A program made the translations under genes and the position numbers. A stretch of DNA of 24,646 nt from positions 1-24,646 of the forward strand of contig JAZQNP010000036.1 of assembly GCA_045627405.1 (NCBI GenBank), given 5' to 3'. Positions 1 through 7,222 of this stretch are shown piece by piece. Position 1 is the stretch's first letter. Each line of letters begins with the position of its first letter. Below the pieces are notes generated by a model that did no database searches, was not told the origin of the DNA, and saw only the letters and a list, made by a program, of their open reading frames with translations. Source of the stretch: Firm-04 sp045627405 (GTDB lineage Bacteria > Bacillota > Clostridia > Oscillospirales > Ruminococcaceae).

Positions 1-2
1 GC

Positions 3-1733
3 TATGTGTTCCGTGATGATGAATACTGGTATATCACCAGTCAAAACTTAAAAACACCCCAAAACAGCGAAAGCGGAGCGACTCCGATTGTAGAAGGAGC
101 AGACGCAGATGAAATAATCATGTATATATCAGACGGCAGCCGGATCTATTATCCCGAGGGGCACTCGATCTATACGATTGATTCTGACGGAAACACTGCG
201 CTTTTTTATACCCATCCGTCCGATGACATTCACGTCATCTTTGATATAACTGATCTCGGCACCGGCTGGTATTATATCGGCGGATTAAGCCTTCACGATT
301 GGAATTTGGAAGATTTAGCAATCCTTTATCATCCGGAAACCGGAAACACACAGGATATCACCAACGTCACATTTGAAAATCAGAATTACAAACTTCAATC
401 TCCGGCGCGTTTCCAGTTTTCCGACGGAAAAATCTTTGCTGAATACGAAAATCCGGAAATATCCGATTATTTATTCCTTGAACTGTCTGTTCCCCAGACT
501 CCGGACAATGTCTGCTCGGTGCAAAATATCTTTACGCTCCCGAAAAGCACTCAAAATGACATGCTGCATGGCTGGATTGTCAAAGACAATCAGCTCATCT
601 GCCAAAAGTCGATCAGCCTGCAAAACCCATACAGCGATTCTAACGGCCTCAACTACTACAATTACTACGCGCTTTGTCTGTATGACATGACCAGCGGTAC
701 TGAAACGCAGATCTCTCCGGACATCACTGACCCCGATTACAAGCACTTTGTTGCGCGCTTTTCAGGAGACAAGCTGTACACAGTGCTGCACGACAAATAT
801 AATAATTACAACAGTATCTACTGCATCGACGATTTTACGAATCCCGATCAGATCAGAAAGCTGATAAAAGCCGCCTCGACCAACGGGGATGATTCGATCA
901 AGCCGATCTACACCGCCCCTGATGCCGATATTTCAATCGGTGCCGTCACAGAGGAAGCACTGTTCTTTATGGAGGACAAAGAATTACACTGGCTGGATCT
1001 CCAAGGCTCGATGCCCGAAGATTCTCAGACAGAAAGCTCCGCTGCAAATCTTGACGGAACCAATTTCCTTGGCGGAACCGGCGAACTGATTCCCTGCGAC
1101 AAACAGCTGCTCCGTGATGACGAATACTGGTATTTCACCGACAGAAACGAAAAAATGCCACTGGACAGTGAAAACGAGCTGCTTCCGATCGGGGATGAAG
1201 AAGACGCAAAAATATGGTGCTACTCCGACGGCAGCCGTATCTATTATAACGAAGGAACCTCGATCTATACGATTGATTCTGCCGGCAGCACCGATCTTTT
1301 CTATACCCATACTACCGGTCAAATTGCAGACATCTATACGCAAATCCTCGATCTCGGCAGCGGCTGGTATTATATCGGCGGATATGGCTTTAACGAGGTT
1401 GCGGTGCAGGGATCCGGTCCGGATGACATCATTGAAATCGTCTATCATCCGGAAACAGGAAAAACGCATGATATTTCCGTCTGGACACTCGGTACCGAAG
1501 AATATAAACTCATAGACCCGTATCTCGTCAAATTCAGTGGAAGCACGCTCTACGCGCAATGCACCGGCTCTGATATGAGATTTCTTGCACTGTCTGTTCC
1601 GCAGACCGCAGAGGACACATGGTCGGTACAAAATGTCTTTACACTCCGCGATAATGCCGACATGGACATTCTGTATGACTGGATTGTCAAATCAGATGAT
1701 CTACTATACGCAGAACAACCTGAATGCCACTAA
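3..1733 (+). CDS. Tandem-repeat protein of unknown function, 5'-partial, frame broken at 3' end
   Basis: The reading frame is open from the first bases, and the GTG at 6 lies inside a repeat, so the true start is upstream of the window. The visible protein carries two copies of a module about 367 residues long: RDDEYWY recurs at nt 12 and nt 1113, a 1101-nt period. Each copy has the same ordered landmarks: SDGSRIYY, SIYTIDS, GWYYIGG, LALSVPQT/LELSVPQT, WIVK and LCLYDM. The many short aromatic strands (IYY, WYY) suggest a beta-propeller or DUF5050-like solvent-exposed protein, but this is inference; I do not recognise the family. The frame ends at 1733 with a short out-of-frame tail (LLYAEQPECH), while the second copy of the module carries on in the next frame. 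No N-terminus is visible, so signal peptide and location cannot be judged. Confidence 0.6.
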   Translation, partial: YVFRDDEYWYITSQNLKTPQNSESGATPIVEGADADEIIMYISDGSRIYYPEGHSIYTIDSDGNTALFYTHPSDDIHVIFDITDLGTGWYYIGGLSLHDWNLEDLAILYHPETGNTQDITNVTFENQNYKLQSPARFQFSDGKIFAEYENPEISDYLFLELSVPQTPDNVCSVQNIFTLPKSTQNDMLHGWIVKDNQLICQKSISLQNPYSDSNGLNYYNYYALCLYDMTSGTETQISPDITDPDYKHFVARFSGDKLYTVLHDKYNNYNSIYCIDDFTNPDQIRKLIKAASTNGDDSIKPIYTAPDADISIGAVTEEALFFMEDKELHWLDLQGSMPEDSQTESSAANLDGTNFLGGTGELIPCDKQLLRDDEYWYFTDRNEKMPLDSENELLPIGDEEDAKIWCYSDGSRIYYNEGTSIYTIDSAGSTDLFYTHTTGQIADIYTQILDLGSGWYYIGGYGFNEVAVQGSGPDDIIEIVYHPETGKTHDISVWTLGTEEYKLIDPYLVKFSGSTLYAQCTGSDMRFLALSVPQTAEDTWSVQNVFTLRDNADMDILYDWIVKSDDLLYAEQPECH

Positions 1734-2112
1734 TTACGGCTATTACTGCGGCACACTTTGTCTGTATGACATGACCGGCGGTACCGAAACGCAGATCTCT
1801 GCGGACATCACTGACCCTGATGTACAGAACATTCCGTTTACCGGAGCGAAGTTTGCAGGTGACAAGCTGTACGGACTGTCATTTGACCGCACACGCATCT
1901 ACTGCATTGACGATTTCTCCGACGCGGATTCCATTAAAAAGGTGATGACAGCCGCTCTGACCAATGCCGATCAAACGGTCGAGCCGCTCTATACCTCCCC
2001 CACATATCTCAGCAATTCTGATGCAATCGAATTTGCCACAGACGATGCACTGTTCTTTTATGAGGGTTATGAGGGCGAAAACGGACTCCGCAAACTGGAT
2101 CTCACAGATTGA
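1699..2112 (+). pseudogene. Out-of-frame C-terminal continuation of the tandem-repeat protein
   Basis: This is the remaining part of the second module, one base out of frame with the preceding gene. Its translation (NYGYYCGTLCLYDMTGG, then TQISADITDPD, IYCIDDF, and finally ALFFYEGYEG and LRKLDL) matches module one residue for residue in order (LCLYDMTSG, TQISPDITDPD, IYCIDDF, ALFFMEDKE, LHWLDL). No start codon with a ribosome-binding site is visible in this frame near the junction, so it is not a separate gene. Removing one base between about 1695 and 1708 would restore a single protein of at least 700 residues. The cause may be a real mutation or a sequencing error; the sequence alone cannot decide. 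Confidence 0.65.
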
Positions 2113-2149
2113 ACCACAGCTCTGCAAATTCACACACGCACAAAACAAG

Positions 2150-2190
2150 AAACACCGGAGAATCCAGTATGGATTCTCCGGTGTTTTTTC
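2150..2190. terminator. Intrinsic terminator between convergent genes
   Basis: A 16-bp perfect stem (left arm 2150-2165, right arm 2171-2186) encloses a 5-nt loop AGTAT. On the plus strand the right arm runs directly into TTTTTTC, a normal intrinsic terminator for the repeat-protein gene. On the minus strand the same hairpin lies about 30 nt past the rplQ stop and is followed by TCTTGTTTTG, a weaker T-rich tail, so it may also end the ribosomal supercluster. Confidence 0.85.
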
Positions 2191-2216
2191 TGTTCATCAG
2201 ACAGCAGCGTTTGCAA

Positions 2217-2579
2217 TCAGACAAGCTGAATGATTGCCATTTCTGCTGCGTCGCCGCGGCGCGGCCCGATCTTCACGATACGGGTATAGCCGCCGCTGCG
2301 CTCTGCGTAACGCGGTGCGATCTCGTCAAAGAGCTTCTTTGCGACGCTCTCCTTGGTCACATATGCAAACACCTGACGCTTGTTATGCAGGTCGGCAGCT
2401 GCATCGCCGCTCTGCGCACCCTTCGCAATGGTAATCATCTTCTCTGCCATCGAACGGACTTCCTTCGCTCTGGTGACAGTCGTTTCGATCTGTCCGTTTT
2501 CCAGCAGATAGGTTACCATGCCGCGAAGCATCGCTTTTCTGTGATCCGTTGCTCTGCCGAGCTTTCTGGAACCTGCCAT
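2217..2579 (-). CDS. rplQ: 50S ribosomal protein L17
   Basis: A 120-residue L17, the normal bacterial length. L17 binds 23S rRNA near the peptide exit tunnel of the large subunit. The family signature is clear: RKLGRATDHRKAMLRGMVT near the N-terminus and YTRIVKIGPRRGDAAEMA near the C-terminus. The ATG at 2579 is preceded by AAGGAG nine bases upstream. It is the last gene of the supercluster, 58 nt after rpoA, the standard bacterial position. The genes that often follow it in Firmicutes (ecfA, truA, rplM, rpsI) are absent; instead a terminator and a convergent unrelated gene follow, so the operon ends here. Confidence 0.97.
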   Translation of the reverse strand: MAGSRKLGRATDHRKAMLRGMVTYLLENGQIETTVTRAKEVRSMAEKMITIAKGAQSGDAAADLHNKRQVFAYVTKESVAKKLFDEIAPRYAERSGGYTRIVKIGPRRGDAAEMAIIQLV

Positions 2580-2637
2580 TGTGTTTCACTCCTTTGTAAA
2601 TCCATCCGGCACCTTGTGAGGACGCCGAAATCGGGAA

Positions 2638-3594
2638 TTAGTCGTTGTCGTCGGAACTGAGATCAAAGCCCATAGATTGGAGCTTCTCTTTCACCTCTTC
2701 AAACGATTTTCTGCCGAGATTTCTGACCTTCATCATCTCGTCCTCAGACCGGCTGATCAGATCAGCAACGGTATTAATGCCGGCACGTTTCAGGCAATTA
2801 AACGAACGAACCGACAGTTCCAGCTCTTCAATGGTCGTCTCCAATTTCTTTTCCTGACCGCCGTCACTGGTATCCTGCAAAACAGGCTCAGACATCTTCT
2901 CATCCGAAAGGTTGACGAAGAGCTGCAAATACTCAGTGAGGAGACTTGCCGCCTGAGACAGCGCATCGTTCGCAAAGATCGTGCCGTCTGTCCAGACATC
3001 CATTGTCAGCTTATCATAATCCGTGACCTGACCGAGGCGTGTATCCTCGACCTTGTAATTCACCTTCAAAACCGGTGTATAGATGCTATCGACCGTGATC
3101 ACATCAAGCGGCAGATTTTGTCTGTTCGACTTGTTGCGTTCAGCGGAAACATAACCTCTGCCCTTATCCAGCATGATCTGCATTTCGAGCTTTGCCCCCT
3201 TGCCGACCGTTGCAATATGCGGGAACGGCGGGAGAATCTCGACCTCAGAATCGGTGCGGATATCCGCAGCGGTGACCTCACATTCACCCTGGGCGTCAAT
3301 ATAGATGGTCTTGGGACTGTCGCCTTGCAGCTTTGCAGTCAGACCCTTGATTGCAAGGATGATCTCAGTGACATCCTCCTTGACACCGGGGATGGTTGTA
3401 AGCTCGTGATGAACACCCTCGATTTTGACGGCGTAGACTGCCACACCGGGCAGCGAGGAGAGCAGAATCCTTCTAAGACTGTTGCCGATTGTGATGCCGT
3501 AGCCGCGCGGCAGCGGAGAGATCACAAATCTTCCGTATTTCCCGTCGGCATGCATTTCCTCGGTAACAATTTCCGGCTTTTCCATTTTCAGCAT
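2638..3594 (-). CDS. rpoA: DNA-directed RNA polymerase subunit alpha
   Basis: A 318-residue alpha subunit. Its dimer forms the scaffold on which beta and beta' assemble, and its C-terminal domain contacts UP elements and activators. The N-terminal domain shows YGRFVISPLPRGYGITIGNS followed by LRRILLSSLPG, the core of the dimer interface. A flexible linker of about 20 residues around DTSDGGQEKKLET leads to a C-terminal domain with ELSVRSFNCLKRAGI and the helix-hairpin-helix segment VRNLGRKSFEEV. The acidic end (DLSSDDND) is usual. The ATG at 3594 has AGGAGG six bases upstream. An 82-nt gap separates it from rpsD and contains a 7-bp hairpin directly after the rpsD stop. Confidence 0.98.
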   Translation of the reverse strand: MLKMEKPEIVTEEMHADGKYGRFVISPLPRGYGITIGNSLRRILLSSLPGVAVYAVKIEGVHHELTTIPGVKEDVTEIILAIKGLTAKLQGDSPKTIYIDAQGECEVTAADIRTDSEVEILPPFPHIATVGKGAKLEMQIMLDKGRGYVSAERNKSNRQNLPLDVITVDSIYTPVLKVNYKVEDTRLGQVTDYDKLTMDVWTDGTIFANDALSQAASLLTEYLQLFVNLSDEKMSEPVLQDTSDGGQEKKLETTIEELELSVRSFNCLKRAGINTVADLISRSEDEMMKVRNLGRKSFEEVKEKLQSMGFDLSSDDND

Positions 3595-3656
3595 AAATAC
3601 CCTCCTGTTGTGTGATCATCAGTAGTGGAACGGTATGCACAGCACATTCTTTGCCG

Positions 3657-3675
3657 CGCATAAAGCCGTTATGCG
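3657..3675 (-). promoter_or_regulatory. Small hairpin after the rpsD stop
   Basis: A perfect 7-bp inverted repeat, CGCATAA and TTATGCG with a 5-nt loop, lies one base beyond the rpsD stop codon in the 82-nt gap before rpoA. No T run follows in the direction of transcription, so it is not a typical terminator. It could be a processing site or 3'-end stabiliser that uncouples rpsD from rpoA in the mRNA. Function is inference. Confidence 0.35.
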
Positions 3676-3676
3676 A

Positions 3677-4276
3677 TTACTTCGAGTACAACTCAACGAT
3701 GAGGTGCGTCTGTGCCTCATATTCGATGTCTTCTGCGGAAGGCATACGAACGACAGTCGCCGAGAAATCGTCCTTCTTTGCATCGAGCCAGAGCGGTGTC
3801 ACTCTGTCTGCGGTTGCCTCGACAGTAGCCTTGAACTTCTCAGAGGTTCTGTCCTTTTCGCGCAGTGCAATCACGTCACCGACCTTCACACGGTAGGAAG
3901 CGATATTGACCTTCTGACCGTTGACAGTGTAGTGTGCATGTGCAACGAGCTGTCTTGCCTCCCGTCTGGTCAGCGCAAGCCCCATACGGAAAACAACATT
4001 GTCCAGTCTGGATTCGAGAACAGTGAGCAGATTGTCACCGGTCTTGCCTTCCATCTTGTTTGCGATCTCGAAATAGTGATAGAACTGCTTTTCGAGGACG
4101 CCGTAAATGAATTTCAGCTTCTGCTTCTCGCGGAGCTGCAAGCCGTATTCAGAAATCTTCTTACGGTTGTTTGCATTCTTGAAGCGATTGGATTCCTTCT
4201 TGGAAACACCCATAACTCCCGGGCTGATTCCGAGGGTTCTGCACTTTTTCAGAATCGGTTCTTTCTGTACCGCCAT
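3677..4276 (-). CDS. rpsD: 30S ribosomal protein S4 (zinc-free type)
   Basis: A 199-residue S4, one of the primary 16S rRNA binders that nucleate assembly of the small-subunit body. It starts with AVQKEPILKKCRTLGISPG, a shortened N-terminus with only one cysteine (C12), so it lacks the four-cysteine zinc knuckle of C+ S4 proteins. The S4 RNA-binding fold follows: ESRLDNVVFRMGLALTRREA then ARQLVAHAHYTVNGQKVNI. The ATG at 4276 has GGAGGT upstream. In other bacteria S4 represses the alpha operon by binding its mRNA; I did not find a recognisable S4 target here. It lies 22 nt after rpsK. Confidence 0.97.
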   Translation of the reverse strand: MAVQKEPILKKCRTLGISPGVMGVSKKESNRFKNANNRKKISEYGLQLREKQKLKFIYGVLEKQFYHYFEIANKMEGKTGDNLLTVLESRLDNVVFRMGLALTRREARQLVAHAHYTVNGQKVNIASYRVKVGDVIALREKDRTSEKFKATVEATADRVTPLWLDAKKDDFSATVVRMPSAEDIEYEAQTHLIVELYSK

Positions 4277-4298
4277 CTTAGTTCACACCTCCACTTAA

Positions 4299-4700
4299 TT
4301 AGACACGTCTTCTCTTCGGAGGACGGCAGCCGTTGTGCGGAATCGGCGTAACGTCCTTGATCATGCGAACTTCAAGACCAACAGTCTGGAGCGCACGGAT
4401 CGCAGCCTCACGGCCGGAGCCGGGACCGTTGACATACACTTCAACAGTTTTGAGTCCATGCTCCATCGCAGCGCGTGCAGCCGTCTCGGCAGCACTCTGT
4501 GCAGCAAACGGAGTAGACTTCTTTGAACCGCGGAAGCCCAGCTCACCGGCAGATGCCCAAGAGATGGCATTGCCCTGCGTGTCGGTAATGGTCACGATGG
4601 TGTTATTGAACGTAGACTGAATATGCACTGCGCCGTTTTCGATGTTCTTGCGCTCTCTGCGGCGTCTGACTGTGCTTACTCTCTTCTTCTGCTGTGCCAA
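4299..4700 (-). CDS. rpsK: 30S ribosomal protein S11, TTG start
   Basis: A 133-residue S11, which lies on the platform of the small subunit and helps shape the mRNA exit and E site. The conserved body is present: GAVHIQSTFNNTIVTITD, then WASAGELGFRGSKKSTPFAA, then VYVNGPGSGREAAIRAL, ending KDVTPIPHNGCRPPKRRRV. The basic start AQQKKRVSTVRRRRERKN is usual. The only start codon placed correctly after the Shine-Dalgarno (GGAGG, nine bases) is TTG at 4700; there is no in-frame ATG in the N-terminal region. Fourteen nucleotides separate it from rpsM. Confidence 0.96.
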   Translation of the reverse strand: MAQQKKRVSTVRRRRERKNIENGAVHIQSTFNNTIVTITDTQGNAISWASAGELGFRGSKKSTPFAAQSAAETAARAAMEHGLKTVEVYVNGPGSGREAAIRALQTVGLEVRMIKDVTPIPHNGCRPPKRRRV

Positions 4701-4714
4701 GATGCAGTTCCTCC

Positions 4715-5083
4715 TTACTTCTTCTTATTCGCAATGGTCTTTGCCGGACCCTTGCGCGTTCTTGCGTTGGTCTTTGTGCGCTGTCCTCTGACAGGCAGAC
4801 CCTTACGGTGGCGAACACCGCGATAGCAGCCGATGTCTACCAGACGCTTGATGTCCATTGCGATCTGGCGGCGTTTATCGCCCTCCACCATGCAGTTGGC
4901 ATCAATGTACGCACGGAGTGCTGCGACATCGGTTTCGGTGAGATCCTTGACTCTCGTGTCCGGATTGATACCGGTTTCTTTGAGAATCTTGGTAGCCGTT
5001 GTACGGCCGATACCGAAGATATACGTGAGACCGATCTCAACGCGCTTATTCTTCGGGAGGTCCACACCAGCGATTCTAGCCAT
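4715..5083 (-). CDS. rpsM: 30S ribosomal protein S13
   Basis: A 122-residue S13, located in the head of the small subunit, where it contacts P-site tRNA and forms bridges to the large subunit. It reads ARIAGVDLPKNKRVEIGLTY, then IFGIGRTTATKIL (helix-two-turn-helix), then RGVRHRKGLPVRGQRTKTNA, and ends with a lysine-rich tail (AKTIANKKK) that reaches the tRNA. The ATG at 5083 is preceded by GGAGG thirteen bases upstream and by AAGGA very close to the start; the former is the more plausible ribosome-binding site, though unusually far. It lies 33 nt after rpmJ. Confidence 0.97.
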   Translation of the reverse strand: MARIAGVDLPKNKRVEIGLTYIFGIGRTTATKILKETGINPDTRVKDLTETDVAALRAYIDANCMVEGDKRRQIAMDIKRLVDIGCYRGVRHRKGLPVRGQRTKTNARTRKGPAKTIANKKK

Positions 5084-5116
5084 ATTCCTTATTACACCTC
5101 CATATGCTCAGGGGCA

Positions 5117-5230
5117 TTAGCCCTGACGCTGCTTATGCTTCGGGTTTTCACAAATAACCATGACTTTGCCCTTGCGCTTAATGACCTTGCACTTTTCGCA
5201 GATGGGCTTCACGGAAGGTCTGACTTTCAT
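5117..5230 (-). CDS. rpmJ: 50S ribosomal protein L36 (zinc form)
   Basis: A 37-residue protein, translated by hand: it begins [15 protein letters not shown] and ends with [10 protein letters not shown]. This is the full normal length of L36. The zinc-binding set is complete (C11, C14, C27, H32), so this is the C+ paralogue that needs zinc. L36 is a late large-subunit protein bound near the peptidyl transferase centre. It sits between infA (31 nt upstream) and rpsM (33 nt downstream), its conserved position in bacteria. A GGAGG precedes the ATG at 5230 (TGGAGGTATTTCTC). Confidence 0.97.
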
Positions 5231-5261
5231 GAGAAATACCTCCATTCAGTCCGGCGGCAAA

Positions 5262-5480
5262 TTACTTTGCACGCCATGTAATTCTGCCCTTCGTCAGATC
5301 GTAGGGCGACATCTCAACGGTAACGCGGTCACCGGGGACGATGCGGATATAGTTCGTTCTCAGCTTGCCGGAAATGTGTGCAAGGATCACATGGCTGTTG
5401 CTCAGTTCCACCTTGAACATCGCATTCGGCAGGGCATCAATGACCACGCCTTCTACTTCAATTACATCCTGTTTCGACAT
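5262..5480 (-). CDS. infA: Translation initiation factor IF-1
   Basis: A 72-residue IF-1, exactly the usual length. It binds the A site of the 30S subunit during initiation and keeps elongator tRNAs out. It is a single OB fold: SKQDVIEVEGVVIDALPNAM, then FKVELSNSHVILAHISGKLR, and GDRVTVEMSPYDLTKGRITW. The frame is open for 20 more codons upstream, but the ATG at 5480 has AAGGAGG about nine bases upstream and gives the canonical N-terminus. The start overlaps the last 23 nt of the KOW-domain gene, so its Shine-Dalgarno is inside that coding sequence and the two are probably translationally coupled. Confidence 0.97.
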   Translation of the reverse strand: MSKQDVIEVEGVVIDALPNAMFKVELSNSHVILAHISGKLRTNYIRIVPGDRVTVEMSPYDLTKGRITWRAK

Positions 5481-5778
5481 CGTCGATGACCTCCTTGCGG
5501 ATTTGATTGGGTTTGGTTTTCGGCTTTGACACTGCCGCATTCAGCGGACTCAGTGCCGCGCGGATTGCACGGTCGGTGAGAGCTTCGAGCGGGAGTGTCT
5601 GTCCGGTCGCCTGCACATGTGTGGGATTCTTGCGCTTCGGATTGTTCAGCTTGCGCCGCTTTCCGTCGCAGAGCATGAGATCCGCACCGTCCAGTGCCGT
5701 GACGAGGAAATATCTGCCGGCATCTCTGCCCGCAGTTGCCCGGACGATTCTGCCCGGCTGACAGCACCATCTTTCCAT
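5458..5778 (-). CDS. KOW-domain RNA-binding protein
   Basis: A 106-residue basic protein. The first 40 residues form a KOW-like module: PGRIVRATAGRDAGRYFLV then TALDGADLMLCDGKRRKL, with the glycine-aspartate turn expected in KOW/L14e-like folds. A basic stretch (NNPKRKNPTHVQ) follows; the rest is variable and probably helical or disordered. Proteins of this type are found between map and infA in many Clostridia, which matches here. The function is not established; a role in translation or ribosome assembly is inferred from the fold and neighbours. The ATG at 5778 has GGAGG upstream (CGGAGGCAATTAC). The 3' end overlaps infA by 23 nt. Confidence 0.85.
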   Translation of the reverse strand: MERWCCQPGRIVRATAGRDAGRYFLVTALDGADLMLCDGKRRKLNNPKRKNPTHVQATGQTLPLEALTDRAIRAALSPLNAAVSKPKTKPNQIRKEVIDDVETGCN

Positions 5779-5791
5779 GTAATTGCCTCCG

Positions 5792-6538
5792 TTACCGCTT
5801 TGTCAGGATCACAGGTCCGTTTGCGGTAATGAGAATCTCATGCTCAAAATGTGCCGCCCAGCTTCCGTTATCGGTCACGACCGTCCAGCCGTTCGACAGC
5901 GTATGCACGCCGTCACCTTTCATATTGATCATCGGTTCAATGCAGAATGTCATGCCCTCGACCAGACGCATGCCGTGGCCGGCTTTGCCGTGATTCGGCA
6001 CTTCCGGATCCTCATGCACCTCGCGTCCGATTCCGTGTCCGCAGTAATTCTGAACGATGCCGTAACCGCGTTCGCGGCAATAGGCTTCGACGGTATGGGA
6101 CACATCGCCCAGCCGCGCCCCGACCTGAGCTGCTTTGATCGCCTCATACAGACTTGCGTTGGAATCTTCCAGCAATGCTTTTACGTCATCGGCAACCTGA
6201 CCGACTGCAAAAGTATAGCAGGTATCACTGTGAAAGCCCTTATAAAACGCGCCCAGATCAACGCTGACGATGTCGCCGTCCTCAATTCTGCGGCCTCCGG
6301 GGATGCCGTGGATGACCTCTTCATTGACCGACACACAGGCACTGCCGGGAAACCCGTATAATCCGAGAAAACTCGGCTGTGCGCCGTGCGATGTGATCAC
6401 CTGATGAACGATTTTGTCAATCTCCTTGGTTGTCATGCCGGCACGAAGCTTTTGTTCTACAACATTCAATGCTTCTGCGGCAATTTTTGCTGCTTCCAGC
6501 ATTTTTGCAATGTCCGATGCACTTTTGATTGATACCAT
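5792..6538 (-). CDS. map: Methionine aminopeptidase, type I
   Basis: A 248-residue enzyme that removes the initiator methionine from new proteins at the ribosome, using two divalent metal ions. All metal ligands of the pita-bread fold are visible: D94 (SVDLGAF), D105 (HSDTCYTF), H168 (GHGIGREVHEDP), E201 (FCIEPM) and E232 (FEHEI); the substrate-binding H77 is in HGIPG. No zinc-finger extension is present, so it is the short type Ia form. The frame could open at a TTG at 6553 overlapping adk, but the ATG at 6538 has GAGG at a suitable distance and gives the family's usual N-terminus. It follows adk by 11 nt. Confidence 0.97.
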   Translation of the reverse strand: MVSIKSASDIAKMLEAAKIAAEALNVVEQKLRAGMTTKEIDKIVHQVITSHGAQPSFLGLYGFPGSACVSVNEEVIHGIPGGRRIEDGDIVSVDLGAFYKGFHSDTCYTFAVGQVADDVKALLEDSNASLYEAIKAAQVGARLGDVSHTVEAYCRERGYGIVQNYCGHGIGREVHEDPEVPNHGKAGHGMRLVEGMTFCIEPMINMKGDGVHTLSNGWTVVTDNGSWAAHFEHEILITANGPVILTKR

Positions 6539-6549
6539 TGCTCTGCGCC

Positions 6550-7188
6550 TCAACTCTCGATGCCGAGTGCCTCAAACACGAGCTTTGTGGTATCCGCGAC
6601 TTCCTCCTGACCGGTGACGGTCACGAGCTTGCCGGTTTTTTCATAGTAGCCTTTGAGCGGAGCGGTTTTCTCCTCGTAGACGCTCAGCCGTTCCAGAACC
6701 GTTTCCGGTGCATCATCGGCACGCTGCACGGTCTTGCCGCCGCAGCTGTCGCAGACGCCCTCGGTCTTTGTGGGCTTATACTCTACATGGTAAGAAGCAC
6801 CGCACTTCTCGCAGACTCTTCTGCCGGACATTCTTGCACAGATGCGCTCGTTCGGAACATAGATTTCCAGCACCTTGTCGATGACAACGCCCATGGAATC
6901 CAGAGCCTCAGCCTGCGCGACCGTGCGCGGGAAGCCGTCGAGGATATAGCCGTTCTTTGCGTCCGGCTCTGCGATGCGGTCTTTGAGGATGCCGATGACA
7001 ATATCATCAGACACCAGCGCACCGCTGTCCATTGCCGCCTTCGCCTGCAAGCCCAGAGGAGTACCGTTCTTCACAGCCTCGCGGAGCATATTGCCGGTCG
7101 AAATCTGCGGAATTCCGAGCTTTGCGGAGATCGCCTCCGCCTGTGTACCTTTTCCGGCACCGGGCGCACCCAAAAGAATCAGATTCAT
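6550..7188 (-). CDS. adk: Adenylate kinase, zinc-LID type
   Basis: A 212-residue cytoplasmic kinase that interconverts ATP + AMP and 2 ADP. The P-loop is GAPGAGKGTQ (residues 7-16), the AMP-binding and hinge motif is DGFPRT (84-89), and the LID domain holds four cysteines, C126/C129 and C146/C149 (CEKC and CDSC), which bind structural zinc as in Bacillus-type long-form enzymes. The later arginines (RADDAPETVLERL) close on the phosphates. It lies 34 nt after secY, the usual Gram-positive arrangement. Confidence 0.97.
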   Translation of the reverse strand: MNLILLGAPGAGKGTQAEAISAKLGIPQISTGNMLREAVKNGTPLGLQAKAAMDSGALVSDDIVIGILKDRIAEPDAKNGYILDGFPRTVAQAEALDSMGVVIDKVLEIYVPNERICARMSGRRVCEKCGASYHVEYKPTKTEGVCDSCGGKTVQRADDAPETVLERLSVYEEKTAPLKGYYEKTGKLVTVTGQEEVADTTKLVFEALGIES

Positions 7189-7222
7189 ATAAGAGCAGCC
7201 TCCTTCTGTTTTAGATATGGGA

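Noticed and set aside
5481..5540. A 20-residue upstream extension of infA
   Set aside because: It has no ribosome-binding site and IF-1 is normally 72 residues, matching the ATG at 5480.
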